Source: Lotus japonicus
Lineage: Eukaryota; Streptophyta; Magnoliopsida; Fabales; Fabaceae
DNA length: 64,000 nucleotides
NCBI RefSeq assembly: GCF_012489685.1
Contig: NC_080044.1
Coordinates: forward strand, 27,074,369-27,138,368
Direction: 5' to 3'
Positions 18,282 to 35,820 of the stretch are shown here, piece by piece. The notes beneath the pieces were generated by a model that was given only the letters and a program-made list of their open reading frames with translations, was not told where the DNA came from and did not search any database. The position numbers and the translations under genes are program-made. Position 1 is the first letter of the stretch; each line of letters begins with the position of its first letter.

Positions 18282-20125
18282 AAAATCAATATAAGCAAGC
18301 ATACAACATTGCAAGCATTATAATCAAAATCCAATGCCAAACAATATAAACATCTTCATCTCAAACGCAGGCAGTGCAATAAAAGCATGCAAGACTCAAA
18401 TGACGCTCTAAAACCGAGTTACCCTTACCTTCGTGAGTAGAAGTTGGGCATGGAAATTGCGAACCTAGAACAAAGAAAACACATTCATCAACACAAGCTA
18501 CACTAGAAGTAACACGGTCTACTAATACTAATCGAAATCGTAAAGAAAACCTCTAAAGCTTCAGAGTTCCTATTTAGGCACAAATTGACAACGGAAACTC
18601 CGTTCGCTAAAACGAGCATAACTAGAGCTACAGAACTCGGAATGACACGAAACCGGCGTCAAAATTTTGACAATTGAAAGAGCTACGCAATGGCTCAGGT
18701 CATAGAGACCCAAAAATTATTTTTGGACACGGTATCCAAGCAAACAGGTTTCGGCCACTATGGAAAATAGGGTTTTCGAACTTTTTCTTCGATCTAAATC
18801 AATTCCTAGGTATTCTTAGGCGATATCTAGGCCAGGGAAACTCTCAGAAAAATTATCGGATCGAAAACTGTCGCAGGGGTATTTTGGGCAATATTTTTAG
18901 CTCGGAAACTCAAAATCAGAATTTTGAAAAACAAATTAGATGGGCGTGATCCTAACGACATTTATAACAACTAATCCTACTGACGCTAAGCTCAGACGAG
19001 AGTTTTTGATTCAAAAAGCGGAACCTCAGCATAAAAATGGGTTTTTGAGCAGAATTGAAACTCGGCGGCCTTTCGGCGAGATTCGGCAAAATGTAATCCG
19101 CTAAACATGCTCAGGGCCACGTAGGGAATAAGTTTAGACACTAAAATCAAGTTATTTGGACAGTTTTACAAAAAGCTCAAAACTTTGAACACAGAAAAAC
19201 GACAGAATTTACGATCAGAGGTAAGGAAAAGCATCAGTACCTCGAGGCCTACGCTTAGCAACGAACGGAACGACGATCGGTCAAGAATTTGCAAAATCAC
19301 TTTTCTCCTCCTCCTCCCCTTGAATCCTCGACCGTGTGTGTGTGTTGTGATATTTTTTTTTTTGTTTTTTTTTTCATTTTTCAAAGTATATATAGGAAAT
19401 TGAAAACGTGAGAAAATGATTCTTTCGCGATTCTGATTTTTCCTACTGATTCCAACGTATTTTAGACACGATATTCCTCCCGCTGAATCTTCTAATTCTT
19501 CAAAGAAATATCAGTATGATTTTAGGTCTTCGAGGCTTGTTTTTTAATGTTTACCGGCTTAAAATGCACTTTATGAACTTTATGATTTTGACCTCGGATG
19601 CAGAAACTTCCTTCTGAAGAAAGATTTGGAACGACGATTAGAGTGGGCGTACGCGGATGAAATCTTTAGTTGAAGCTCCGAATAGAAAAAATCTTCATCG
19701 TCCGTTGATTTTAGGTTTCTTGAACTATCAGTGATTTAGTTTCGGCAAACTTCCGAGAATTAGAATCAGACGTTCGTACATTCCAGGATTTCGTATCGAA
19801 ACGCTCGTTTTGGAAAGGAATAAGAGAAAGTCTTATATTCCTCTAGAAGATTTTTGGAATTTATTCCTATAGTGTTCCAAGGGTGGAAGATCTTTGGAAT
19901 TAATATTTTCCTAAGGTTCTTGTCCTAGGTTTAAGCGAATACTGCTTGCGTCATAAATTCCGTCGATTTGAATCTTGTCCTTAACCTTCTCGTGAAATAT
20001 CTTCTCCATACATTTATTCCATTTAATAAACGTTTATCCAGCTTCCTTACTTCACGTTACATCGAAATTATTCGTGAATAAGAAATTTCACTAATTTATT
20101 CTAAGCTAAAAACTTGGGTCTTACA
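18282..20125 (-). repeat. Tekay-like Ty3/gypsy LTR fragment
   Basis: On the minus strand it begins TGTAAGACCC at 20125, the usual start of Tekay/Del LTRs, and has a TATATATA-type box near 19390. Its 3' part is cut at the Sirevirus join at 18281. No coding sequence was found. Small ORFs inside (for example 18674-18949) are not supported by any domain. The solo LTR at 50290 starts the same way on the minus strand (TGTAAGACC) but is otherwise a different subfamily. Confidence 0.65.
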
Positions 20126-22117
20126 AAGACAATATGCACAATTCCTCACAATCCTAATGAGTGTTTCTCTTCTAATGATGAAATGTTAGAAATGTAAAAT
20201 GATGCATGTCTTGGGGATCATAACCCCTTATATAATAGGAATACACTCTTTCACCAAGAGTCATGTCACCTAAAGATTTGTTATTTATATTTCAGCCCAT
20301 CATCAAAATAGAAATAACACTTATGGTATCTACACATTATAAGCCCATGCCAAGTGAGATGTTATAAATCCCAAAGTATAATCCATAGTAGATCACTCTA
20401 AAATGGGATAATTTTTAGGATATATTTAATACATGATTAACTATATATGTAGGCCCACATATTAGAAAATCATCTCACAATTGCGGGTGGTCCACCTCTT
20501 CTACCTGATCACCGTTTTCTTGGACTTGTTATTCATCAATCGTGACAGGTAATTCTTCCTGGGAGGGAGTGCAGTTTCATCGTTTCCTTCTTATGTTCAC
20601 CATAGTAGAGGTGGATGAGAATACATTTTATTGTTCCCAATAGACGATGTCATTAATGCTCTGATAAGAGATTACTGACTTGAGTAGAGATGTATGTATG
20701 TGTAGAATGGATACTTCGTTGGACCCTCCTCCATGGATATGACTCCATCTTCTCGTATCTAGTGATCAGGTGGGCACCAAAGTGAGTTCTTACAAGACAC
20801 TCCAGCACTCTAGTCAATAAAATTGATGGAGAAATACGAATTAAGGTTAAAAGGTAGTGTGTACTTGAGAATTGTCATCTACTGTGTACTTATACACTTA
20901 GGGTGTAACAAAGTTAGAGGGAATCATGTAAAAATATGATAGACATATGTTACGATACAGTAAAACATATATTATCTAATAATAAAGATTTTGCCTCAAT
21001 TAGGAATCCTTATTATTCTATGCATAGTACATTGTCAATATTAGATCAAAGTACTGGGGTCTTTCGTTTTATTTCGTAACAATAAGACATTTTGGCGTGG
21101 ATACATCGAGAAAGAAGACATTCTAATGATGATTCAAAAGGTTGTATGTACCTTGCAAAAAAAAATTATCATTCTCTAATAACGAGGTATAATGTGGTTG
21201 TTATTCACCTTATTCCTTAACCATGAGGTCGGGGTTCAATCTCATCCTCATAGCTAGTAGTTTACTGCTTAATGTGAGCACAAACAACAAAATGATTGGT
21301 CATGGGCTGTTGGCGGTGGATGCCTTGGTCTCTAAAGCGTTTAGTTAACTTTAGTAATTCAATAGTAACTTTGATCCTTGAAAGGTTATGAGTTGGCCAC
21401 TCATCTGGTAGATTATCCTTTTGGAGTGTCATCGGCGGATTTCTCATAATAGATTGGAGGCTGCGTCTTCTGGGTCTGCATCTGTTTCTAGATAGCGCCT
21501 CTTCCGGGGCTTTGTAAAAAACAAAGATTATGGGTTGGTCAGCTTGGTCTATCAACTATGGAAATAGGGAAAAAAGGTCATTGAATTTAATACATTTTGG
21601 TCGCATTAGTCACTCTCTGTGTCCTTTCTTTACCAAACGTTAGTTAACGGGCCCTTGTGGTCATTAAATGCCTAGTATGCGTCTTATCATCTTATGTCGG
21701 AATGGAGATGTGGATTAAGGATCAGTAAGATTCTTGGAGTAAACACACACCTGGCTTTAACTTTTGGTGTATGGTTGAAAGCTGCAATTAAGTTTTATAA
21801 GGCACTGGCTCATTAACATAGTAGACAACTCAAATGACAAATTAACTTCAGGCATTAACTTCAGTTTCAATAACTTTATTTTGCTTATACAAAAAAAGAC
21901 TTGCTTGTTAATCTGTACATAGCATCCGGTTCAAGCCCTTGGCAGTTGGTTCATACTGGCCCTTCAATTCAGAGACGTAAGTAGGGGCAATTCCTTGCTG
22001 ATAATCGAAACCACGCTTGTTAAGAAGGGAAGCTTGCCAATACCAACAGCTTTTGTAAAGAAACTTTTGGGATTGTATGCACAAAAATGTTGCAGGAGAA
22101 GGATTGTGAAGTGCATC
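20126..22117. other. Intergenic, old repeat traces, no gene seen
   Basis: This is AT-rich sequence downstream of the CRK2-like gene. The part around 21180-21560 resembles degenerate retrotransposon DNA but has no domain. The minus-strand ORF at 21262-21555 has no recognisable family and I do not call it a gene. Confidence 0.4.
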
Positions 22118-26557
<4,440 letters not shown>

Positions 26558-27213
26558 TGAAGAAGTTGGAAATTTTCTTCTCTCTGTTTTTCTGTGTTTG
26601 TGTTTGGTTTGGAATGAGAGATTGAAGCTGCTGCATTAACAATATCAAGTGTTGTATAAAATAATGTTGTATGGTTTGAAGTCAATGAATTGGCCGAAAT
26701 TGAGAAAAAGAAAACGAGTTGTTGGCACTGAGGTCAACGGATGGTGTAGACTGTGGTCGTATTCTGAGAGAGTGATAATGAAGTGGGAGAATCTAGAGTG
26801 TTGATGAGGTGTATTGCTTGGTCAAAGAGTGTGCTAAGAGTTTTCAGATGGAGCCGTGGCCCATACGGAATACTTATGTATGAATTTAGGGTGATAGATG
26901 ATAGACTTCTAGAAAGCGTATGGCTGATCATGAAAATGGAGGAAAATGGCAAGAAATGTCATGAATTAACTTGATGGCATTTCCTCTGGTACAAGCAAAA
27001 AATTTTTTGGTCAAATACAGGAGTGACATGACCCAATAGGAAAAATACACTTGGATTAAATGTTGGTAGTATTATAGACTTCTTAAAACTCCAAATCAAC
27101 CATGTAAGTTTATTGTAATTATGAACAAAGTACCTTTTATTTTTTGAATTCAGTCCTTATGTTAGGTGAAAAAATTTGATGCTAATGAGACTAATTTTTT
27201 CACTTCTTTCTCC
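26558..27213 (-). promoter_or_regulatory. Upstream region of CRK2-like copy 1
   Basis: No gene was seen here. On the minus strand there are W-box cores (TTGAC) near 26678, 26731 and 26819, in 140 bp upstream of the gene. WRKY factors bind this core and often control CRK genes, so stress regulation is likely but not shown. Confidence 0.35.
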
Positions 27214-27222
27214 TCATTTTAT

Positions 27223-28255
27223 GGGAGTTGGGTTTGGGGCCCCCCCTATGGGGCTCCGCGCCCCACCCTTTTTTTTTAAACCCAAAATTGCCCTACGGAT
27301 TTTTAATTTCCGTATTTACTAAAATAGAATACGGAAGTTAAAATTCCGTATTCTATCTCTGAAAGATATCATCTTTTCCACCATTATTCTTCCCTCCACC
27401 AACCCCTTCACCATTACTCCTCCGTCACCAACCCCTCACCAGCCCCCTTAGCCCCCTCAATGCCTCCAGACCACCCTCTCTCTCACCCTCTCCTACCTCA
27501 TCTTAGAAGGATGATGTTTTGAAGTTCTGAGACGCGATAAAATACGGAATATAAATTTCCGTAGTGAATACGGACATTTATATTCCGTATTCCATACGGA
27601 TTATCAATTTCCGTATTTGATATGGATTATAAAGTTCCGTATTCAATATGGATAATAAAGTTCCGTATTCTCTTGCAAGGATGACAGAAACATTTTTCTT
27701 TCGTGAATTACAATTGATTGAAGTTATCTATAAATTCACTATATAATTCACTATCTTAATTATCAATTTAAAAACATTTTCTAAATTAATCAAACTAATT
27801 AGATTTTTGCTTAAAGACTAAACAGACCCAAAATACGGAAAATGAAGTTCCATATCAAATACGGAAAATGATGTTCCATATCGAATACGGAAAATCATTT
27901 CCATATTGAACCAGAACTCCATTAACGTCATTGCTGAATCGGAACTCGCCCCAAAGCCAATTTATACCATTTCAGCCAACATAACCTCTACGTAAGCATC
28001 AATCGACTACCCTAGGGTTGAAAGATTCACATAATTTCTAGTTAAATGGTGAAAGGAGAAGGTTGGAAGAGAGTGCTGAAATGGGTTTGAAAAAATCCTC
28101 TGTCGTTTACATACTAATAGAATACGGAAAATTAAATTCCGTATTCAATACGGAAGATAAATTTCCTTATTCTATTAAAGGGAGACTTTCCAGTAATTTC
28201 CCCCATTACATTAAGTGGGGCGCGGAGCCCGATAGGGGCCCCAAACCCAACTCCC
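27223..28255. mobile_element. Mutator-like non-autonomous element (1033 bp)
   Basis: The inverted ends start GGGAGTTGGGTTTGGGGCCC and match over about 45 bp. A perfect 9-bp duplication TCATTTTAT flanks the element (27214-27222 and 28256-28264), which is the Mutator length. The interior has no transposase, but many copies of TTCCGTAT and its complement ATACGGAA in alternating orientation. The short ORF at 28063-28329 crosses the element border and is not a gene. Confidence 0.8.
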
Positions 28256-28264
28256 TCATTTTAT

Positions 28265-30087
28265 CCCTGTTCATCCCGTCCGTTTCAGTTTTTCCCCTTT
28301 CTTTCACTTTCGTTTTCATTTGGTTTTAGGGTTCTTATCTTCTTCCAGTTTCACCTTCGCTTCTGGGTTTTCCGTGTTGTCATTCTTTCGTGCATTTCAC
28401 CTTCGCTTCCCCTTTCTTTCACTTTCGTTTTTTTTGAATTGATCACAATACTTTGCTGAATCTCCATCGATCGGGCATTGATTCCTTCAAGGCGGATTCA
28501 TCAATATGAGGTTTGTTTCCTGTTGAGTTTTGTGTTTTTGGAATCCATAATTTTTTATCCAAGTTTATATTCTGGATCCAATTTGTGTGTTAATGTATGA
28601 ATTTGTGTCTAGGCTATATCGGTATGGATTTGTGAACTCACAAAAAAGTAGTTCTGGGCTATATCGGTATCCAATTTTTTAGCCAAGTTTATATTCTGGA
28701 TTCATCAATATCGGTATGGACTTGCAAAATTTTTATGTCTGATGATTCATATGGTTGTGGCACATGAGATTGGGACATCTCAACTTCAGAGATTTGAGCT
28801 CACTTAGATCTAAAAATTTAGTTCATGGCCTGCCCTCAATTCAGATGTTAGTGCAGAAGCACACTGATTCAGATGCAAGAAAAGGAAAAGGGAAAGAAAG
28901 TAGAATGAGTATAAAGGGCTAGCAGCAACATTCACGTGGTCAACTCTTGCATAACCTTAACGAAAGGAAACAGGAGAAATAATAAAATAATGATAGCTTA
29001 TCTGTGTGTATAGGCATAAGATGTTAGTGCAGAAGCACACTGATTTAGATGCAAGAAAGGGAAAAGGGAAAGAAAGGAGAAAAAAAGAGAGAAAGAGATA
29101 TTGGAGGAAGGTGCCTTGGTGGAAAGTTAGTTGTGTAGTTGTTATTAGATGCACACTGACTACAAAATACACCACACGGTTTCACAAAGAGCACTTGACA
29201 TATATATTGTAGGCATGCATTTTCTTTGGGTCTGTTAACTACTACTCATTCTGATCTAAATACATTATGCAGGTTGAAGATGGTGTTGGCATAACTGAGC
29301 AAATTCTTGATTTATCAAGCTTTCAAAGTTCTGCAAGATTTTATTTTAAATTCACAAAATGCAATCTCATCTGGTCTCTTAGATACTTTGCTCTGATAGT
29401 CCTGAATTTCCTGGAGGTTTGTCGTGTGCTTCTCTTGAACTTTAAGTTCCTGTTAAAAGAAAGTGAAAATAGAACAGATTAAAATTTTAGAGTGTATTTG
29501 TCACATTACAGTCATTTTTCATAGTGATAAAAAATTTGTAGAAGCTTTAGAGTATTGAAACCATTTGGCTTGAATACTCTCTTTTAGTAAAGCCAATTCA
29601 ATTAATTAAATTTTCTACTTCCACTTTCAAATCTATGAAGAGGTTGCATGACTGTAATGCAGATAGACAAATCATAAAAATAAGAACATTCACCTACTTC
29701 ATTTCCTTAGCTATTTAACTTTTATTCTTATTATTCAGAATCAAATGGAAAACATTAGTTTATCCTACAATAAAATAAACTAATGTCCATTTCAATTTGA
29801 TGGACTTTAAATGGCTCTTAAAATATCAAGCAACCAGTGTCTGGTTTGATCAACTCCAAGTGTTTTAAGAGGTAATTTATTGAAGTGGACTTAAACATAA
29901 CCATGATGTTCTGTGATGCAGGATTCTTGAACCTGGAAGCTAACTACTATCTGTCCTTTGAAACATTCAGTACCTTAGTAGAGGTAAATATTTTTCAATT
30001 GTATGCAGTTATGCACTTATGCACTTATGCAGTTGTTGAGATTCATTGCTCATATGGAATTTAGTTTTAATTTTCAGATTTTGATTT
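28265..30087. other. Possible 5' region of a FAR1-like gene, with a copia fragment and a duplication
   Basis: There is no intact ORF. It contains the copia pol fragment at 28755-28847. A direct repeat of about 64 bp is found at 28844-28907 and 29018-29081, with few mismatches. The rest is AT-rich. It might hold leader exons of the FAR1-like fragment at 30088. Confidence 0.4.
28755..28847 (+). pseudogene. copia GAG-pre-integrase fragment (31 codons)
   Basis: One open stretch reads LWHMRLGHLNFRDLSSL and continues in the same style, the zinc-binding region between protease and integrase in Ty1/copia pol. Nothing else of the element is visible on either side. The sequence differs clearly from the Sirevirus at the left, so it belongs to another copia lineage. 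Confidence 0.75.
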
Positions 30088-30462
30088 ATGGCTACTTTTG
30101 GTGAAGAAGGGTGTGTGAACCTTTCTGATGATGTGAATGATTTAGTTAACAATGAAGAGGAGAACCAACATGAGAAAGATTCAAAGTCTGATTCAGAAGG
30201 TGAATGCTATAAGAAGATAAATGAGTTGACTGCAGATGACATCCGGGGTCTGGAATTTAGTACTGAGGAAGAAGGTTGTTTGTTTTATCATAAATATGCT
30301 CAATATCGTGGTTTTGCTTCAAGGAAAGATGATGTTTATAAAGATAATGACGGAAATATTGTTACACGTCAATTGGTGTGTAATAAAGCTGGTCGGAGGC
30401 ATGAAAAGCATTTTAAGAATAATGACCGTGTTAAACAACCCAAGGCAATCACATTTACTGTT
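30088..30462 (+). pseudogene. FAR1/FHY3-related N-terminal fragment
   Basis: An acidic N-terminus is followed by the start of a FAR1 DNA-binding domain (from about residue 50; motif EEEGCLFYHKYAQYRGFASR). It is cut after about 125 residues, before the remaining Cys and the His-x-His of the zinc finger and before the transposase-like core. The cut point at about 30462 is a T run that begins sequence looking like the poly(A) end of a minus-strand retroposon. The family derives from Mutator transposases and includes light-signalling factors. This copy cannot make a complete domain. Confidence 0.7.
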
Positions 30463-31416
30463 TTTTTTATAAACAAAAGAATGTATTGAATGAGAAGTAC
30501 AAGGGGTCCTTCAATCTAATGCAAATAGATAAGTTAAAAAGATACAGATAAAATTGTATTAAAGAGGTCCAAAAGAACCAATACAAAGACAAAGTCAACA
30601 AGTATGCTGCATATCAACTACCTAAATCTAAATCTGATCCTACCATCCTTGAATTCTAAGAAATTACCAACAAACAAAGCTGCTGGTTATTACACGTCTC
30701 TACCATTCCTCTGTATCATATCAGTAGCATAGCAAGATAAGGAGGAGCGAAAACAAGGAGAAACAGTAGCTTTTAATGCTCATTGACAGTCCAAAGTGAA
30801 ACTAAACCCCAAAATCTCATACTGATTCGATCCACTGCTACTTGAAGCAAAATTCTATCAAAGCTCTGATTCACAACAGTGACATAACAATGCAGAAATA
30901 GCAGCAGTAAGATATCCAATTGTTTAACTGAATTTGGAAATAAGCAAACACAGAGAAATACAGCATCAACATGTGTTGTTTGAGAAGCTATGGAAGAATA
31001 TGCCATTGAATTGAAACAAGTGCTAATCTTTTTTCTTTGCCTCTACAATCTGAATCTCACAAGAAGGAAAACACAAGATTAGTGGAAAAAAAATTAAAGA
31101 GAGCTGAAGAAGGAGGATATATCATATAAGCAACCAATTACTAACATTGAATATACTTTTACCAGGTCTGGCTTTTAGAAAGCTGATTCAACTCTTGTAC
31201 ATATATGTTACTTCAGCATCATCCTGCTCCTAGACCTACGGTTAAATAGATACAATAAGCAAACTGTTTTGACTTGACTGAGTCTAAAAGTATGAACTCA
31301 CCCATTAGCACTCCCCCACACAGCATTGGATTTGTACATAGATTTATATTAAATAATTGTTAATGTCAAAATTCCATCAAACATTATCCAGGTTGAAATC
31401 ATCTGTATGAACCATA
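30463..31416 (-). repeat. Likely LINE-type 3' end inserted into the FAR1-like fragment, plus AT-rich DNA
   Basis: Read on the minus strand, the 30540-30463 stretch ends in a run of A after CATTCAATACATTC, the style of plant LINE 3' ends. No reverse-transcriptase sequence was found and no target duplication could be fixed. The rest has no gene-like ORF. Confidence 0.35.
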
Positions 31417-33281
31417 CTAGGTAGTTACCCGTGCGATGCACGTTTGATGGTTTTTTTTTAAATAATATTATAACATGATAAGTTAAGAATCAAATCCAAG
31501 TAAGTAAACATAGTAAATTAACATAATAATTTTAACAAAACATAATCAAATTTTGTCTTATCTCACCATCTTATTTATTTTCCTATTTTTGATATCTAAT
31601 TTAATATAATTAGGATATAATAGAAGATTAAATAATTATAAATGACAAAGTATAAAAACATGATAAATCTACCAACTATCTACCACAAAAGAGTTTAATG
31701 GAAATTTACTATCAGTGTAACACGATATTACACTTACTTTGGAACTAAAACAATAATTATGATTCACATTTTAAACCCTTTTGAATGATATATTTCACAT
31801 AATCAAATATGAAAAATAATTTATTTTGATTTTACAATAAGTAAAAGCAGTTCCATATACCCATTAGTACTTCTTTTAATACATATTTTGGCTTATCCAA
31901 AAAAACAAATTACCTATGCTACTTCAATTTAATAGTCATTTCAAAAATAAAAATTTAATAGTCAACTAAATTTGGCAACTAATTTAACAAATACAAAAAA
32001 ATAAATTGTTTTTAATAACTAATGATTTTGTTTCCCTTTGCTGAATTTTTTCAACTTTTTTTTTCTTATAATTATTACTATCAATTCCATATTATTCTCA
32101 ATATTAAAATATATAACATGTACCAAAAAAAAAAATATATATATATATATATAACCTTGTCGAATCCGGACAGTATTACTCATTATTACAATAATCCCTC
32201 CCAAGCATGTAATATAATTTTATTTCTCAAAATGTTAAAACTCACCTAACTTAATTTAAAAAAAAATTATCTACTAATTGTGAAGTTTGAATAAAAAAAA
32301 TAGTATCACAATCTTCTTATTTGACAACAAAAGGCTAATTGCATAACACATGAGCTAAAAAGCTCAAGAGATTTGTTGTACTACATATCTATCACCCCAA
32401 AATTAGGAATAATACTTTATTAATCTTTTAAACACTGTTATTTACACCAAAAATATATCCCAATACCACCCAATAACTTCTTTGAATACATTCTAAGGCC
32501 ACATGAATTTAATCATAGTATTGACCAATTTAGTACAGTGGATAAATAAAATTTTGTTGGGACTGTAAAACACAAATAAATAAATAAATTAACATCAGCC
32601 ATCAAACTACTAAACAACATATTCATTAATTAAAGAACTGCAACATAGTTAGAACTCAGTACCACTTCCAAGTTCAAGACCTTAATACTTAGTAACATAA
32701 AATCCATCTGCATCCCCCTATTTTACAATAGTCAAGCACTTCTGGTGGAAACCTGTGCCATGATCATTACACCAAAGACAAAAGGAGAACTGCCAAAATG
32801 TCAGGGGCGAATCTTGATCAAAATAAGAACACTGCATTGGACATTATTTATAACTCCTAGAATTTACTTCTTCTCCAACTTGACCTGCATCTTTTTCAGT
32901 TTAGGATCACCAACATCTTTATTGAAATCATCCTCAACCTTGCTCTTGAAGAGTTCACCCCACTTCCTAAACATAAGCTTCCTCACAGTTGCCTGTATTT
33001 TCCCACCTGCAATTTAATGTGATCCATGTACATTATCATCTCAAGTACTATAAACACATTAGTACATATATCAACATCCACTCATAAATTAACAATTCTC
33101 AACAATAAAAAAACATCCATACATGTTGATCCAATAAAATCAACTCCATGGAAGCAGGTTTGCTTTCTCCATCCAAAGAATCCGCAATCCACATTCGAAT
33201 AACACAAACTTTGATCCTCCAGTTATGATTTGGAGGGCACAATGACACGACTGAATCAACCGCATCAGAAGACGCCATCAA
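31417..33281 (-). mobile_element. Helitron 3' part with RPA-like remnant
   Basis: On the minus strand the terminus is CTAG (31417-31420) followed by T, the Helitron target. About ten bases upstream of it is a hairpin of stem CGTGC/GCACG (31430-31442). These are the standard Helitron 3' signals. The RPA-like remnant at 32864-33281 is in the same orientation. I could not find the 5' TC end, so the left part of the element (high coordinates) is open. Confidence 0.5.
32864..33281 (-). pseudogene. Replication protein A-like fragment (Helitron type)
   Basis: The first exon-like piece (33281-33123) carries the OB-fold start NWRIKVCVIRMW and MELILLD. A second piece (33006-32864) continues with GKIQATVRKL and ends at a stop. 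Between them lies an intron-like stretch. The simple GT-AG choice gives 302 nt, not a multiple of three, so the splice or the frame is damaged. RPA-like OB folds of this type are carried by plant Helitrons. Only the N-terminal OB region is present. Confidence 0.6.
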
Positions 33282-35809
33282 AAATCAAATAGGAAATAGG
33301 AACCCACAAATCAGTTTTTTCACCAATATTGATAAACGATTCTGCCAAATTAAACACCCTGCACCACCTCTTTTATACCCATTATCAGAGGCATATCAAA
33401 CGCACAAAATGTACTTCTTCAAAAAACCTGGTAAAAGTTCCCACAAAAGTTGAATCCTTCTCCAAAAGGTAAACGCAACAAAACTATTAAAAAAGGAACC
33501 CAAAAAGGTCAAAACTTACCTCTTCCACACTTATCTGGCTTTTATAACCTTTTACCCCAACTTCAAATAGCAACAAATAAAAATGGCCCAGCAACAAATA
33601 AAAATGGCCCACCATAATATTAGTAAACAAAATTCAACAAAGATATATACACACCTCATTTTTTAAACACTTCATTTCTACCTATTTTTGTTTATATCTA
33701 TCTCTTCTTATTATCTATCACATCTCATATTTTCTCTCTCTTACTTTTTCTTTTCTTCCTATCTCTCTCATCATTTCACCTCTTCCACCTCAAAAAGAGG
33801 TGTGTAACTAACGTTATTGAAGGGCAAATGAACCCCACTAAAGTTTTTTTCTCACAAAACATTAAAAAAGTTGTCCAAAAAGTTAACACCAACAAAAAGG
33901 TAAATGACAAAGATTTCTTCTAAAAGGTTCAGCAAAAATTCACTGGATCACTTTTCAACCTTTTTGGCCCATTTAAAAGAAAGTCTACAAAACACCTAAT
34001 GACCAAAAAAAGTTCAGCCATTTTACTAAAATTAAATTTTGAATTCCTATCAGTAGATATAAAATTCAAGCATAATTATCTGTGGAAGCATTTATCTGAC
34101 AGCAAAGCATTTATCTCATACTAATTTAATATATATTTGATTGATTACAACAAATTAATTATCACTCTTATTCCACAATTATATTTAAGTAAAAAAAATT
34201 TCAAAATTCATATCTATTACTATCCAAGTAGTTACGTATTATAAATTTTCATAATTTAATATTAAGTCTTATAACTATCCCATATTATAAAATAAATTTA
34301 AATTGTCAAATTTTCCATGAACACCTACAAAATATAAAAAATAAGGAACTTGATCAATGATTTTCCAATTTTTTTGGAACATTATCATTTTCTCAAACTA
34401 AAAAATATGTATCCTAGATCAAATGATTATTAATCTCAATACTTAATTTCATAATTTTTTATTTCTATTATTTAGACACACAATTATTAATTTCGTATCA
34501 TATATCAAATTAATAATAATCTCAATACTTAATTTCATAATTTTTTATTTCTATTATTTAGGCTACTATTATCTATACTATCAATATATTTTTTTTGAAT
34601 ACTCTATACTACCAATATTAATATCCACATAATAAATATTAACAAATATCATCTATTAAAAGAATTATGACATAGAGCTAAAAATAAACAATATAAAATT
34701 ATTTCCATCAAACTCAACCAAAGTAAATACAAACAAAAAATATCTTTTGAAGCATAACCTAATAATTTTAAAACTTCAATTTAAACCAAATAAAAAACCA
34801 AAAAGTAACAAAAAAAGGTTCCTTATGGTGCAACTCAGCAACATTTATGAAAAACCCTAATGTGAATAGTGGCAAAAATGTATCCCTTTGTAGTAGTTAT
34901 AGATGTGACATCACATGCACTTTCCTAAGGAGAAGAAATCAACTCTTAACAAATCAATTGGGTGTTAGGCATAATCAATTTCCTAAGTCCATCTGAAGTT
35001 ATTGCCAATTCAGTACACAATCATACATAATCAATCTCCAATACATGATGAGACTAATCTCCAATACATGATGAAACTGTTTACTCAGACCCTTTATTAT
35101 GAATAACTTGTGATTCAAAAAGCCTAACTTCCTCCTTTGATGGATCAATTCCAGGAGAAGGTTGAGCAAACTAATGGAGAACACCCTGTAAACAAAATTG
35201 ACTTCACTTGAATATATTGAAAGATCAGAAAAGTTCAAGAAAAGAACTATAGTCCAAATGGACTTAACTTGAATATGTAGTTATAGAATCAAAACAGAAA
35301 TATGTTGCATTATGCAATTCATTTGCTTCTTATCAGTGAAGTTCTGCTCACTAGACAAAATCTGAGGCAACAGTTACCCCAAGGCTAAAACACAATTTTT
35401 TAAAAAATATGGTAATCCTTGAAGCTTGAATGAACAAAGCAATGACACATTCTGCTGCAGCAAGTTCCACCGGTCCAAGACACATGAAGAAAAATGAAAG
35501 CTTCAGAAGTTAAGAGTAGTGAAATGATTTGCAACTAATGTCACTCTGTGTGCCAAAGGAGAAAACCATGATGTTTCAAACTATACATGTCTCTTTTTTG
35601 TGCAAGCATGAACAGTGAGAAGTTCTGCTCACAGTAAGAATCAAAATTTCCCCAAATCCTAACAACTAGGGTTCATAAAAGTTGAATTTCCCATAAAAAT
35701 CGAACAAAAAGAAGCAGACAAACATACCTGTAAATGTTGAACTTGACCCGATAAATCTCAACCTCACGCTAAACGACGGAGACAAGGACAGAAACGGCTG
35801 AACGGCAAA
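33282..35809. other. AT-rich spacer, no gene seen
   Basis: This contains one small MITE (33650-33804) and otherwise AT-rich, low-complexity sequence. No ORF has a recognisable domain. A repeated 60-bp AT-rich stretch occurs near 34430-34480 and 34510-34560. Confidence 0.5.
33650..33804. mobile_element. Small MITE with TA target site
   Basis: The inverted ends CACACCTC and GAGGTGTG are flanked by TA on both sides (33648-33649 and 33805-33806), as for Tc1/mariner-type MITEs. At 155 bp it has no coding capacity. The ends are short, so the class is tentative. Confidence 0.5.
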
Positions 35810-35820
35810 CACAAGGAATG

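Noticed and set aside
21262..21555. Minus-strand ORF of 97 codons
   Set aside because: It has no recognisable family and lies in degenerate repeat DNA.
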